DNA of 34,924 bases from Thermodesulfobacteriota bacterium (lineage in GTDB: Bacteria > Desulfobacterota > BSN033 > UBA1163), in the NCBI GenBank assembly GCA_030017685.1, contig JASEHH010000032.1, positions 1 to 34,924 of the forward strand. Direction: 5' to 3'. Below the pieces are notes generated by a model. That model was not told where the DNA came from. It worked only from the letters and a program-made list of their open reading frames with translations, and ran no database searches. This document shows, in pieces, positions 7,398 to 15,508 of the stretch; positions within the stretch are counted from its first letter, which is position 1, and each line of letters opens with the position of its first letter. The translations under genes were made by a program, and so were the position numbers.

Positions 7398-7943
7398 ATG
7401 ATCAGTGGTCATTTAACATTGAAAACGAAAAAGGGGTCCATCTTGTTGAGGATAGCTATAGGCGTAGGCATAATAGCGATGTTGGTTGGGGTGTTGTGGC
7501 CTGTCTATCGCTTAGAGGTTTCAAGCGAGGGCAGGCCCGATGCCTTTCTCTCGCTTCCCGTCTCTTCAGGGGACAGGTTCAGCATCCGGTTTTTCCACTC
7601 CTATGATCGGGCCTTTTTCCAGGAGAATTATGAAATCGAACCCAGGGCGCAAATTCTTCTGAGGGATATGACATTCCAATCCCATCTCAATGGCGGAGGA
7701 TTTGCGTATCCCAATTTCCATCTCCGGGCGGATGGTGTGGGAGAGTTAAGGGATATCAATGAGGCGAGGAAGAAGATTCAGTTCATGATGGGGTCGAGAG
7801 ATCTGGCCAATCATAAGCTCATCTTCAAAGGTAAAACCTTTCATCTCTCGGATGGGATCGAACCTTTCGAGATCGTAGAGATCAAATTGAAAAAGAGGAT
7901 GGTTCTATGGGACCTATTCGAAAAAGTCACCTCGTCACTCTAA
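7398..7943 (+). CDS. DUF1850 membrane-anchored protein of the TRAP operon
   Basis: A protein of up to 181 residues with one N-terminal membrane segment (about residues 17-36) and an extracytoplasmic DUF1850-type domain. The domain is marked by SGDRFSIRFFHSYDRAFFQENYEIE and a C-terminal DGIEPFEIVEIKL. DUF1850 genes are usually found between TAXI binding proteins and their permeases, as here, so it probably serves the transporter, but no molecular function is established. The ATG at 7398 has no ribosome binding site. A TTG at 7443 has AAGGGG six bases upstream and would give a 166-residue protein starting right before the membrane segment, which I consider at least as likely. Its 3' end overlaps the permease gene by 37 bases, so the two are probably translationally coupled. 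The second TRAP system lacks this gene. Confidence 0.8.
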   Translation: MISGHLTLKTKKGSILLRIAIGVGIIAMLVGVLWPVYRLEVSSEGRPDAFLSLPVSSGDRFSIRFFHSYDRAFFQENYEIEPRAQILLRDMTFQSHLNGGGFAYPNFHLRADGVGELRDINEARKKIQFMMGSRDLANHKLIFKGKTFHLSDGIEPFEIVEIKLKKRMVLWDLFEKVTSSL

Positions 7944-9766
7944 CCGCCATCGGGATGTCCGTCTTCCATCTCTATACCGCCCAATTCGGACTCTTCTCTG
8001 CCATTGTCCAGCGTTCCATCCATCTCCTCTTTGCCCTGCTCCTCATCTTTTTGACCATTCCGATGGGAGGAAAGGGTCCGGAGAAGGCCACCCAGTCGAA
8101 ACTCTCCACCTTGTGGGATTTTTTTCTATTCCTCCTCAGTCTGGCGACCGTCGTCTATCTCGTTTTGCAATTCAGAGAGATCGTCATGAGGGGGGGCGCT
8201 ACGACAACCTACGACCTCATCATGGGCGGAATCCTCATCCTCCTCGTCCTCGAAGCAACGAGGAGGTCTCTGGGATGGTCGCTTCCCATCATTGCCCTTT
8301 TAGGCATCCTTTATGCCCTTTTAGGGGATCGAATCCCGGGATTATGGGGACATAAGGGCGTGGATCTGGAAAGTTTCGTGGCCTATCAGTTTATCACCAC
8401 GGAAGGGCTCTTCACCGTTCCCCTCGGTGTTTCCGCAAGTTTCATCTTCATCTTTATCCTCTTTGCGGCCTTTCTCGTCGCTTCGGGGACAGGAGAGTTC
8501 TTTATAGATTTTGCCAATTCCCTCACCGGAAATTGGAGAGGAGGCCCTGCCAAGGTGGCGATCGTCAGCAGCGGCTTCTTCGGGACGATCTCCGGGAGTT
8601 CTGTGGCCAATGTAGTGAGCACAGGCTCCTTCACAATCCCCCTCATGAAGAAGATCGGATATGAGCCTAAGTTTGCAGGGGCCGTGGAGGCGGTGGCATC
8701 GACCGGAGGCCAGTTCATGCCTCCTGTGATGGGAGCCGCGGCCTTTATCATGGCCGATATGCTTGGAATTCCATATATCCGGGTCTGCCTTGCGGCCATG
8801 ATTCCTTCGATCCTCTACTATTTCGCCCTTTTCTATATGGTCCATCTCGAGGCATTAAAACTGGGTTTAAAAGGAATCCCGAAAGAACAGTTGCCCCGGC
8901 TGAAAAAGGTGATCCTCCAGAGGGGACATCTCATCCTGCCTGCTTTTCTTCTCGTTTACCTCCTTGTCATAGGGTACTCGCCTATGAAGGCGGGTTTCTG
9001 GTCGATCTGGGCTGTTATGGGAATCAGCTTTTTCAAGAAGGAGACAAGGATCGGTTTTAAGAAGTTTCTTTTAGCCCTTGAAAAAGGGGCGATGATATCG
9101 AGGGAGGTGGCTTTAGCCTGCGCCTGCGCTGGAATTATCATCGGCGTGGTCACCCAGACAGGCCTTGGATTGAAGTTCTCCACCCTTGTAATCGAGGCAT
9201 GCAAGGGAGAACTCTTTTTAGCGTTGATCGCCGTGATGTTTACCTCGATGATAATGGGCCTTGGTTTAACCACTTCTGCCGCCTATATCCTCACTGTGAT
9301 CTTAGGAGGACCGGTTCTCATCAAGTTGGGGGTTGATCCTCTGGCGGCCCATATGTTCGTCTTCTATTACGCCTGCATCTCCACGATCACGCCTCCGGAG
9401 GCCCTGACCGCCTATGCTGGAGCAGGGATCGCTGGTTCCCCTCCCTTTGCCACCGCATTTTTAGCCATGAGGCTCGCGGCCATTGCCTATTTCATTCCCT
9501 TTCTCTTCGTCTACTATCCTGTTCTCATCTGGAAAGGAGACCTGCTTCATATTCTCTCCGCTTTTCTGACAGCCATCATCGGATGTTTGGCTCTTGGCTC
9601 TGCTATCCAGGGCCATATGATCAGCAGGTTGAATTGGGTCTTAAGGCTCCTCCTTTTTATTGCGGCGTTCACCCTGATCAAACCGGGCATGGTCTCGGAT
9701 ATTCTTGGGGGTGGTATCCTTGTCGCCATCTTTCTCCTCCAGAGGATGAAAAATAGAAAGAGATGA
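7907..9766 (+). CDS. TRAP transporter fused permease (TAXI type) 1
   Basis: A 619-residue inner-membrane protein that fuses the small (DctQ-like, four-helix) and large (DctM-like, about 12-helix) TRAP subunits. The first 130 residues hold four hydrophobic segments opened by the conserved SVFHLYTAQFG and QRSIHLLFALLL. The large domain has ATRRSLGWSLPI, GTISGSSVANV, STGGQFMPPVMGAAAF and AITPPEAL-like motifs (here STITPPEALTAYAGAGIAG). It should use a sodium or proton gradient to import the substrate brought by the binding protein. It has the same length as the permease at 12154-14013. The start overlaps the DUF1850 gene and has GAGGAT upstream. It ends the first TRAP operon before a hairpin region. 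Confidence 0.94.
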   Translation: MGPIRKSHLVTLTAIGMSVFHLYTAQFGLFSAIVQRSIHLLFALLLIFLTIPMGGKGPEKATQSKLSTLWDFFLFLLSLATVVYLVLQFREIVMRGGATTTYDLIMGGILILLVLEATRRSLGWSLPIIALLGILYALLGDRIPGLWGHKGVDLESFVAYQFITTEGLFTVPLGVSASFIFIFILFAAFLVASGTGEFFIDFANSLTGNWRGGPAKVAIVSSGFFGTISGSSVANVVSTGSFTIPLMKKIGYEPKFAGAVEAVASTGGQFMPPVMGAAAFIMADMLGIPYIRVCLAAMIPSILYYFALFYMVHLEALKLGLKGIPKEQLPRLKKVILQRGHLILPAFLLVYLLVIGYSPMKAGFWSIWAVMGISFFKKETRIGFKKFLLALEKGAMISREVALACACAGIIIGVVTQTGLGLKFSTLVIEACKGELFLALIAVMFTSMIMGLGLTTSAAYILTVILGGPVLIKLGVDPLAAHMFVFYYACISTITPPEALTAYAGAGIAGSPPFATAFLAMRLAAIAYFIPFLFVYYPVLIWKGDLLHILSAFLTAIIGCLALGSAIQGHMISRLNWVLRLLLFIAAFTLIKPGMVSDILGGGILVAIFLLQRMKNRKR

Positions 9767-9819
9767 AGATGAAGCATTTTTATTAACCTTGTTAAAATAG
9801 TCCATTCAACCCCTCCTGT

Positions 9820-9870
9820 CCTCCCCTTATTTTGAGGGGAGGAATACCCCCTCTTAGGGTTAAGAGGGGG
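9820..9870. repeat. Two G/C-run hairpins after the first TRAP operon
   Basis: CCTCCCC (9820-9826) pairs with GGGGAGG (9836-9842), and CCCCCTCTTA (9847-9856) pairs perfectly with TAAGAGGGGG (9861-9870) across a 4-base loop. They lie between the TRAP permease and the alcohol dehydrogenase. Neither has a following T run, so they could block read-through or be repeat debris rather than classic terminators. Confidence 0.5.
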
Positions 9871-9922
9871 AAAGGGGGAGTTACTTCTTGCCGTGAGCCA
9901 AATTTTTAGTGGGTGAGGAGAG

Positions 9923-11017
9923 ATGAAGACATGTAAGGCAATGGTTCTTGAAAAACCAGGGAGAATGGTTTTGAGGGAGTTTCCCCTTCCGTCGATCGGA
10001 CCGGAAGAGGGACTCCTTAAGGTGGAGATGGTTGGGGTCTGTGGTTCGGATGTGGGGATGTACCGGGGCAAGGCGACACGGGCTCCTCGCCCCTATCCCA
10101 TCATCATGGGACATGAGATCTTCGGGACGATCGTCGAGGTCGGGGAGGAGGCATCCCAAAGATGGAACCTGAAAGAAGGGGACCGGGCGATCGTTGAGTA
10201 TGCCTTCGGATGCGGAGAATGCTTCTATTGCAAGCAGGGAGATTATATTCACTGTGAGGCGATGTTCACCTACGGATCGATGATTTCCTGTAAAGATCCG
10301 CCACACCTCTGGGGCGCTTATAGCGAATATCTTTATCTCCCTCCGAGGGCAATGGTCCACAGGGTCGGTCAGGACCTTCTGCCGGAAGTCGGAGTTCTGA
10401 TCTGTGCGGTCCTGGGAAATGGAATAAGATGGCTTCAAACCCTTGGGGGCCTTTGTCCCGGAGATATCGTCGTGATCCAGGGGCCCGGACAACAGGGATT
10501 GGCTGGTGTCATCGCGGCAAAAGAAGCAGGTGCTGAAAAGGTGATCGTCACTGGAATAACCAAGGATCGAGTTCGATTTGAATTGGCCAAGACCTTTGGA
10601 GCGGATGAGATCATCGATACCGAGAAGAACGATCCGGTCGAAAGGGTGAAGGAGATCACGGGAGGGATGATGGCCGATCTTGTCATGGATGTGACGGGAA
10701 ATCCAAAAGGAGCGATAACAGCCATCGATCTGGTAAAGAAAAAAGGGACGGTTATCCTCCCCGGGCTTTACGGTATGGATCGAGAGATACCTCTGGTCCT
10801 CGATAAGATCGTTTACAAGGAGGTGAGAGTGCAGGGCGCCTTCAGCCATGATTTTCGGTCTGTCCTTCCGGCTATCCGCCTGGCCGAATCAGGAAAATAT
10901 CCCCTGGAGAAGATGGTGACCCACCGGTTTCCTCTTGAGGAGGCTGAACAAGCAGTCAAGGTGGCAGGAGGAGAGATTGAAGGAGAGGACCCCATCAAAG
11001 TGGTCATTGTTCCTTAA
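9923..11017 (+). CDS. Zinc-dependent medium-chain alcohol/polyol dehydrogenase
   Basis: A 364-residue cytoplasmic NAD(P)-dependent oxidoreductase of the zinc MDR family. Catalytic zinc ligands are C40 (in GVCGSD) and H64-E65 (in MGHE). The structural zinc site is complete, with C97, C100, C103 and C111. The Rossmann loop is GPGQQG rather than GxGxxG, and the end of the second strand reads VTG with no acidic residue, so cofactor preference is unclear. GVCGSD and the general pattern recall threonine or sorbitol dehydrogenases. Oxidation of a hydroxyacyl-CoA, as by the Had enzyme of anaerobic benzoate breakdown, is possible but nothing here proves it. The ATG has GAGGAG upstream. It stands between the two TRAP systems, which suggests a place in the same catabolic programme. 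Confidence 0.88.
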   Translation: MKTCKAMVLEKPGRMVLREFPLPSIGPEEGLLKVEMVGVCGSDVGMYRGKATRAPRPYPIIMGHEIFGTIVEVGEEASQRWNLKEGDRAIVEYAFGCGECFYCKQGDYIHCEAMFTYGSMISCKDPPHLWGAYSEYLYLPPRAMVHRVGQDLLPEVGVLICAVLGNGIRWLQTLGGLCPGDIVVIQGPGQQGLAGVIAAKEAGAEKVIVTGITKDRVRFELAKTFGADEIIDTEKNDPVERVKEITGGMMADLVMDVTGNPKGAITAIDLVKKKGTVILPGLYGMDREIPLVLDKIVYKEVRVQGAFSHDFRSVLPAIRLAESGKYPLEKMVTHRFPLEEAEQAVKVAGGEIEGEDPIKVVIVP

Positions 11018-11037
11018 GCATTGTACATCGAAACTTC

Positions 11038-11067
11038 TTGACATGAATGGCTATTTATTGTTATTGA
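11038..11067 (+). promoter_or_regulatory. Possible promoter of the second TRAP operon
   Basis: A perfect TTGACA (11038-11043) is followed 18 bases later by the weak -10 candidate TATTGA (11062-11067), 33 bases before the start of the binding-protein gene. The -35 match is convincing and the -10 is not. Confidence 0.35.
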
Positions 11068-11100
11068 AAGCCCATTAATCCATTATAAAGGAGGGCGAAA

Positions 11101-12060
11101 ATGAAGTTGAAAAAAATAGCGTGTTTTGGGTTTGGGTTAATTATCTTTTTGATGGCTCCTTATTTAGCTCTTGGACAGGAGAAGGTCGATATTAAGATGA
11201 TGACCGGACCAATGGGAGGATCGTGGTATCCACTTGGAGGGGCGATTGCAGAATTGATCCAAAAGAATATTCCTGGGTCAATGGTCTCTGTATCTCCTGG
11301 GGCGGGCATTGCCAATGTGGTGGGCGTGGAAGAAGGGAAAACGGATATTGGTTTCGGAAACTCTTCCTCGAGTGTGGATGGGGTTGCAGGAAGAGAGCCT
11401 TTCAAGGCGCCTCAAAAAAATGTGATGCAGTTGGCAAACCTTTATCCCCAATATTTTCAGATCGTTGTTCTCGAAGACTCCGGTATCAAAACGATTTCGG
11501 ACCTTAAAGGAAAAAGAATCTGTCCAGGGACAAAGGGGATGACCGGAGAGCTTCTGGCTACTCAACTTCTTCAAGTCCATGGCCTTTCCTATAAGGATAT
11601 GGCAAAGGTAAACTATGTGAGTTATACCGATTCTATATCGCTCATGAAGGATGGACATGCAGACGCTTATATGCCTGGCACAACCACCCCTGCTGCGACC
11701 ATTGTCGATCTGGCAACCACCAAGAAGGTCAGGCTACTCTCCGTTCCGGAGGATAAGATCAAAGAACTCCAGAAGATGAATATTGGGTATATCCGGAGGG
11801 TCATTCCCTCCGGTACCTATCCGGGAATCAACTACGATGTTGTCACAGTCGGCTATTTCACCCATCTGGTCATCAGTTCAAAGCTTCCGGAAGCGCTTGT
11901 TTACCGGATCACAAAAATTCTCTCTGAGAATGTGGATCGGCTGGCAGATGTTGTGAAGGATATGAAAGGGGTGACCATTAAGGATCTCGCACATGATATC
12001 GGAGTTCCATTTCACCCCGGCGCATTGAAGTACTATAAGGAAGCAGGCGTCATTAAGTAA
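11101..12060 (+). CDS. TAXI-family TRAP transporter substrate-binding protein 2
   Basis: A 319-residue periplasmic binding protein of the TAXI family. The signal peptide covers residues 1-25 (cleavage near ALG-Q). The mature protein opens with IKMMTGPMGGSWYPLGGAIAELIQ and continues with SVSPGAGIANVVGVEEGKTDIGFGNSSS, SDLKGKRICPGTKGMTGE, PSGTYPGINYD and the family ending HPGALKYYKEAGVIK. The ATG is preceded by AAAGGAGGGCG. A perfect terminator hairpin begins 50 bases after the stop and before its permease gene, which should make this protein more abundant than the permease. Binding protein 1 (6427-7380) is a paralogue; the substrate is unknown in both cases. Confidence 0.93.
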   Translation: MKLKKIACFGFGLIIFLMAPYLALGQEKVDIKMMTGPMGGSWYPLGGAIAELIQKNIPGSMVSVSPGAGIANVVGVEEGKTDIGFGNSSSSVDGVAGREPFKAPQKNVMQLANLYPQYFQIVVLEDSGIKTISDLKGKRICPGTKGMTGELLATQLLQVHGLSYKDMAKVNYVSYTDSISLMKDGHADAYMPGTTTPAATIVDLATTKKVRLLSVPEDKIKELQKMNIGYIRRVIPSGTYPGINYDVVTVGYFTHLVISSKLPEALVYRITKILSENVDRLADVVKDMKGVTIKDLAHDIGVPFHPGALKYYKEAGVIK

Positions 12061-12109
12061 AGGTTCTGCTGTTCGCTTTCCATCGCGAATTTCTTTGAAA
12101 CGCTGCGAG

Positions 12110-12141
12110 GGGCGGGAATGGAGCCATTCCCGCCCTTTTTT
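12110..12141 (+). terminator. Terminator/attenuator inside the second TRAP operon
   Basis: GGGCGGGAATG (12110-12120), a GAGC loop and CATTCCCGCCC (12125-12135) form a perfect 11-pair stem followed directly by TTTTTT. It is a textbook intrinsic terminator lying between the binding-protein stop (12060) and the permease start (12154). Because both genes must be made together, it is probably a partial terminator that sets their ratio. Confidence 0.85.
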
Positions 12142-12153
12142 ATAGGTGGAAAT

Positions 12154-14013
12154 ATGGAGAGTTTTATTCGCATTGTGAAAAGGGCGGTATGGGTCATCGC
12201 TGTTCTCATGTCAGCCTACCATCTCTATGCCGGGGCCTTCGGCGCTCCGGAGGCGATGATGCACCGTTCCATCCATCTTCTCTTTACGCTGGTGTTAATC
12301 TTTCTTCTAGGGATTACAATACAAACAAAAACCAGCAAGGTTAAACTCTGGTCAGATCTGGTTCTCCTTCTCTTAACCCTCGGCTCTCTCGGCTACATCT
12401 TCCTCAATTATGAATATGTGGTGACACGGTATGCTTATGTTCAATCGTTGACTCAGTGGGATATGGTTATGGGCGTGATTCTGACCTTGATCCTTCTTGA
12501 GGCGGCGAGAAGGACCATTGGTCCGGCTTTGCCCATTACCGCATCCGTATTCCTCCTCTATGCCCTTTTGGGAAATTACCTTCCGGGATTGATGCGCCAT
12601 ACGGGTTTTACGATTGAGACTCTGATTGACCAGCTCTATTTAACTACGGAGGGAATTTTTGGCATTCCGATAGGAGTATCTGCCACCTATGTGATTCTCT
12701 TTGTCATCTTCGGCGCCTTCCTGGAACAGTCCGGCGCAGGGAAGTTCTTTATGGATTTTGCCACCTCTCTGGTAGGCGGCGCGAAGGGAGGGCCGGGAAA
12801 GATCTCTGTGGTTTCGAGCTCTCTCTTCGGAACAATCTCCGGAAGTGCGGTAGCCAATGTGATGGTTGATGGCTGGTTGACCATCCCGCTGATGAAGCGT
12901 ACGGGATTCAAACATGAGTTTGCGGCGGCTGTTGAAGCAACAGCCTCTACCGGAGGGCAGATCATGCCACCGGTCATGGGCGCGGCCGCATTTGTCATCG
13001 CTGAATATACCGGAATTTCTTACCTTCAGATATGTAAACATGCCCTGATTCCCGCCCTTTTATACTATCTTGCTCTCTTTATGGCCATCCATTTTGAGGC
13101 CAGCAAGACGGGATTACAGGGCATCCCCAAGTCGGAGAGACCGGTCCTGAACTGGGTCATTGTCACGAAAGGCCATCTCTTCGTTCCCCTGATTGTAATT
13201 ATCTTCTTCATGCTGGCAGGGTATACGCCGATGTATGCCTGCATCTACGCCATCGTTGCTACACTGGTTGTTTCTCTCCTGAGGACAGAGACCCGCATGG
13301 GGTTGAAAAAGATCATGGAAGCCCTTGAGCTTGGGGCAAGGAATATGCTTCCTGTTGCCGCTGCCTGCGGCTGCGCGGGCATTGTGGTGGGTGTGATTAA
13401 CCTGACAGGGTTGGGACTTAAATTTACCAGTCTGATCCTTTTCATCGCCGGCGACTCCCTTGCTCCTGCTCTCATCTTTACGATGATTGCCGGGATCATC
13501 CTTGGGATGGGGCTTCCCACGACAGCAGCCTATATTGTCCAGGCAGCGCTGTTGATTCCTGCCCTCATTAAACTTGGCGTGCCGGTCATTGCGGCCCATC
13601 TCTTTGTCTTCTACTTTGCCATCATCTCCGCGATCACGCCTCCGGTTGCCATGGCGGTCTATGCGGCCGCGGGCATCAGCGGCTCCAATATCTGGAAGAC
13701 AGGCCTGGCCGCGATGAAAGCAGGCGCAACGGGGTTCATCGTTCCCTTCATGTTCGTCTACGGTCCTTCCCTTTTGCTCATCGGATCTCCCACGAGCATT
13801 GTCACGACCATCGTTTCTGCATCGATCGGCGTGGTGCTTCTCTCCGCCGGATTGATGGGATGGTTTTTAAAAGAGGCGAACTATCTGGAAAGGGCGATGC
13901 TCATTGCCGGAGCCATCTTCCTGATCAACCCCGGTCTCTTCACGGATGCCGTCGGACTCCTCCTGCTGATCGGGGTCATTCTTCTGCAGAAATATCGGCA
14001 TCGTTCAGGATAA
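12154..14013 (+). CDS. TRAP transporter fused permease (TAXI type) 2
   Basis: A 619-residue polytopic inner-membrane protein, the fused small and large TRAP subunits of the second system. The N-terminal part has SAYHLYAGAFG and HRSIHLLFTLVL. The DctM-like part has AARRTIGPALPITA, GTISGSAVANV, STGGQIMPPVMGAAAF, LGMGLPTTAAY and SAITPPVAMAVYAAAGI. I start it at the ATG at 12154, which has AGGTGG upstream. An earlier in-frame ATG at 12118 lies inside the terminator stem and would add 12 unrelated residues. With the later start the protein has the same length as its paralogue at 7907-9766 and the N termini line up. No DUF1850 gene accompanies it. Confidence 0.94.
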   Translation: MESFIRIVKRAVWVIAVLMSAYHLYAGAFGAPEAMMHRSIHLLFTLVLIFLLGITIQTKTSKVKLWSDLVLLLLTLGSLGYIFLNYEYVVTRYAYVQSLTQWDMVMGVILTLILLEAARRTIGPALPITASVFLLYALLGNYLPGLMRHTGFTIETLIDQLYLTTEGIFGIPIGVSATYVILFVIFGAFLEQSGAGKFFMDFATSLVGGAKGGPGKISVVSSSLFGTISGSAVANVMVDGWLTIPLMKRTGFKHEFAAAVEATASTGGQIMPPVMGAAAFVIAEYTGISYLQICKHALIPALLYYLALFMAIHFEASKTGLQGIPKSERPVLNWVIVTKGHLFVPLIVIIFFMLAGYTPMYACIYAIVATLVVSLLRTETRMGLKKIMEALELGARNMLPVAAACGCAGIVVGVINLTGLGLKFTSLILFIAGDSLAPALIFTMIAGIILGMGLPTTAAYIVQAALLIPALIKLGVPVIAAHLFVFYFAIISAITPPVAMAVYAAAGISGSNIWKTGLAAMKAGATGFIVPFMFVYGPSLLLIGSPTSIVTTIVSASIGVVLLSAGLMGWFLKEANYLERAMLIAGAIFLINPGLFTDAVGLLLLIGVILLQKYRHRSG

Positions 14014-14050
14014 TACCTCAAACTCATCTTTGAACGATGGAAGTTTTATT

Positions 14051-14208
14051 TAGTGTCTGTTTATGAATTACCCTCTCAATCAGAATCGTCATTCCGGCGA
14101 AAGCCGGAATCCAGTCTTTCCAAGACCTTCTGGATGCCCCCGTATCAAGTACGGGACAGGCTCCTCAGGTCCGGCATGACGGAAAACACTATTTACGGAC
14201 AGACACTA
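14051..14208. mobile_element. MITE-like repeat with TAGTGTCTG ends
   Basis: Left end TAGTGTCTGTTTATGAA and right end TTTACGGACAGACACTA are inverted copies (9 perfect bases, then similar). The terminal TA on each side may be a duplicated TA target. Inside are GTCATTCCGGCGAAAGCC-type hairpins and a CCCGTATCAAGTACGGG palindrome. It has no coding potential. It occupies most of the gap between the TRAP permease and thiolase genes and ends 9 bases before the thiolase ribosome binding site. Confidence 0.6.
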
Positions 14209-14228
14209 CTTAAGAAAAGGAGAGTGAA

Positions 14229-15470
14229 TTGAAGAAAGCAGTGATCGTCAGTGCGGTTCGGACGCCGATCGGAAGGTACATGGGAATTTTGAAAGGCATT
14301 CCAGCTTATGATCTGGGAGCGCTGGTTCTGAATGAAGTTGTCAGGAGAGCCGGGTTAAATCCGGGTCAGGTGGATGAAGTCATTCTGGGCCAGTCCTATC
14401 AAAACGGGGAGTATGTCAATATTGCCCGGATGTCGCTTCTCAAAGCGGGATGGCCGGAATCGATTCCCGGAATCACGCTGGACCGGCGATGTTGCACAGG
14501 ATTGGATACGGTCTGCTCTGCGGCCATGGCTGTCCAGTCGGGTCATGCGGAGATTGTGGTGGCGGGCGGCGTGGAGAGTATGAGCAGTGCGGAGTTTTAC
14601 CTTCCGGGGGAGATTAAATGGGGGATCGGGGGAAAGAAAGGAATGCCGAAAGGGCATGGCGACCTAAACCTTTGGGGAATTCCCTTCTACGACCGGATTC
14701 AGCGGGCAAGGGTGATGTCCCAACCTGAAGAGAGATACGGGATACTGACGACGATGATGTCCTGGGCAGAGACAGCCGCCAAAGAGGAAAAGATCTCAAG
14801 GGAGGATTGCGACCGCTGGGCTCTGGAGAGCCACCGGAAGGCGTGCGAAGCAATGGAGTCGGACAAATTTAAAGAGGAGATGGTGGCCGTGCCTGTCCCT
14901 CAAGAAAAAAAAGGTGTAATCTTAGTTGACCGGGATGAGACGCCGAGACCGGATACGACCTTTGAACAATTGTCGAAACTTCCACCTGTTTTAGGAGGGG
15001 TTTGCACGGCAGGGAATTCCTCCTCCGAAAACGATGGTGCCGCGGCTTGCGTCATCACGACCGAAGAGAAGGCTGAGGCATTGGGGCTGAAGCCTCTGGT
15101 CTCGATCAGGGAGTTTGCGGTTGCGGGTGTGGACCCAAGATATACCTATAAGGCAGTGGACTTTGCCGTAAAGAAGGTTCTGGAGAAGACAGGACTGAAG
15201 ATCGATCAGATGGATTTGATCGAGATTCAGGAGGCCTTTGCCGCACAGGTTTTGGCAGACCTGAAGATGTTGGGACTGAAGGAGAAGGATTATCCCAGAA
15301 TCAATGCCAACGGATCTGGAATCTCTCTTGGACATCCCATCGCCTGCACAGGGACGAGAGTTCTGGTCACACTTCTGCACGAAATGAAACGGCGTGGCAG
15401 TCGATTCGGACTCGAATCAATCTGCGGTGGCGGAGGCCTGGGCATTGCAGCCATCTTTGAAAGGCAATAA
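14229..15470 (+). CDS. Thiolase (acetyl-CoA acyltransferase family)
   Basis: A 413-residue thiolase that should split a 3-oxoacyl-CoA with CoA to acetyl-CoA and a shortened acyl-CoA, or run in reverse. The nucleophile is C88 in LDRRCCTG (the usual context is NRxCxSG). GGVESMSS, H369 in NGSGISLGHP and C399 in ICGGGGLG complete the catalytic set. It begins with a TTG codon, with AAGGAGAG seven bases upstream and the family start KKAVIVSAVRTPIG directly after, so the rare start is well supported. It is the first gene of a three-gene run (38-base and 76-base gaps) with the hexapeptide-repeat protein and the hydroxyacyl dehydrogenase. In this setting a degradative role after the acyl-CoA ligase is likely; chain-length preference cannot be seen. 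Confidence 0.94.
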   Translation: MKKAVIVSAVRTPIGRYMGILKGIPAYDLGALVLNEVVRRAGLNPGQVDEVILGQSYQNGEYVNIARMSLLKAGWPESIPGITLDRRCCTGLDTVCSAAMAVQSGHAEIVVAGGVESMSSAEFYLPGEIKWGIGGKKGMPKGHGDLNLWGIPFYDRIQRARVMSQPEERYGILTTMMSWAETAAKEEKISREDCDRWALESHRKACEAMESDKFKEEMVAVPVPQEKKGVILVDRDETPRPDTTFEQLSKLPPVLGGVCTAGNSSSENDGAAACVITTEEKAEALGLKPLVSIREFAVAGVDPRYTYKAVDFAVKKVLEKTGLKIDQMDLIEIQEAFAAQVLADLKMLGLKEKDYPRINANGSGISLGHPIACTGTRVLVTLLHEMKRRGSRFGLESICGGGGLGIAAIFERQ

Positions 15471-15508
15471 AAGTAGCGATCAATTTCACACCCTGAAGGA
15501 GCCACCCA

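Noticed and set aside
9820-9870. Intrinsic terminator for the first TRAP operon
   Set aside because: The stems are good but neither is followed by a T run, so they are listed only as hairpin repeats.
12118-12153. Upstream ATG at 12118 as permease start
   Set aside because: It lies in the stem of the terminator hairpin and adds residues absent from the paralogue, while the ATG at 12154 has its own AGGTGG site.
12640-13041. Minus-strand frames inside both TRAP permease genes (also 8342-8845)
   Set aside because: Similar antisense frames appear at the same place in both paralogous permeases because the coding strand is conserved; they lack start signals and known domains.
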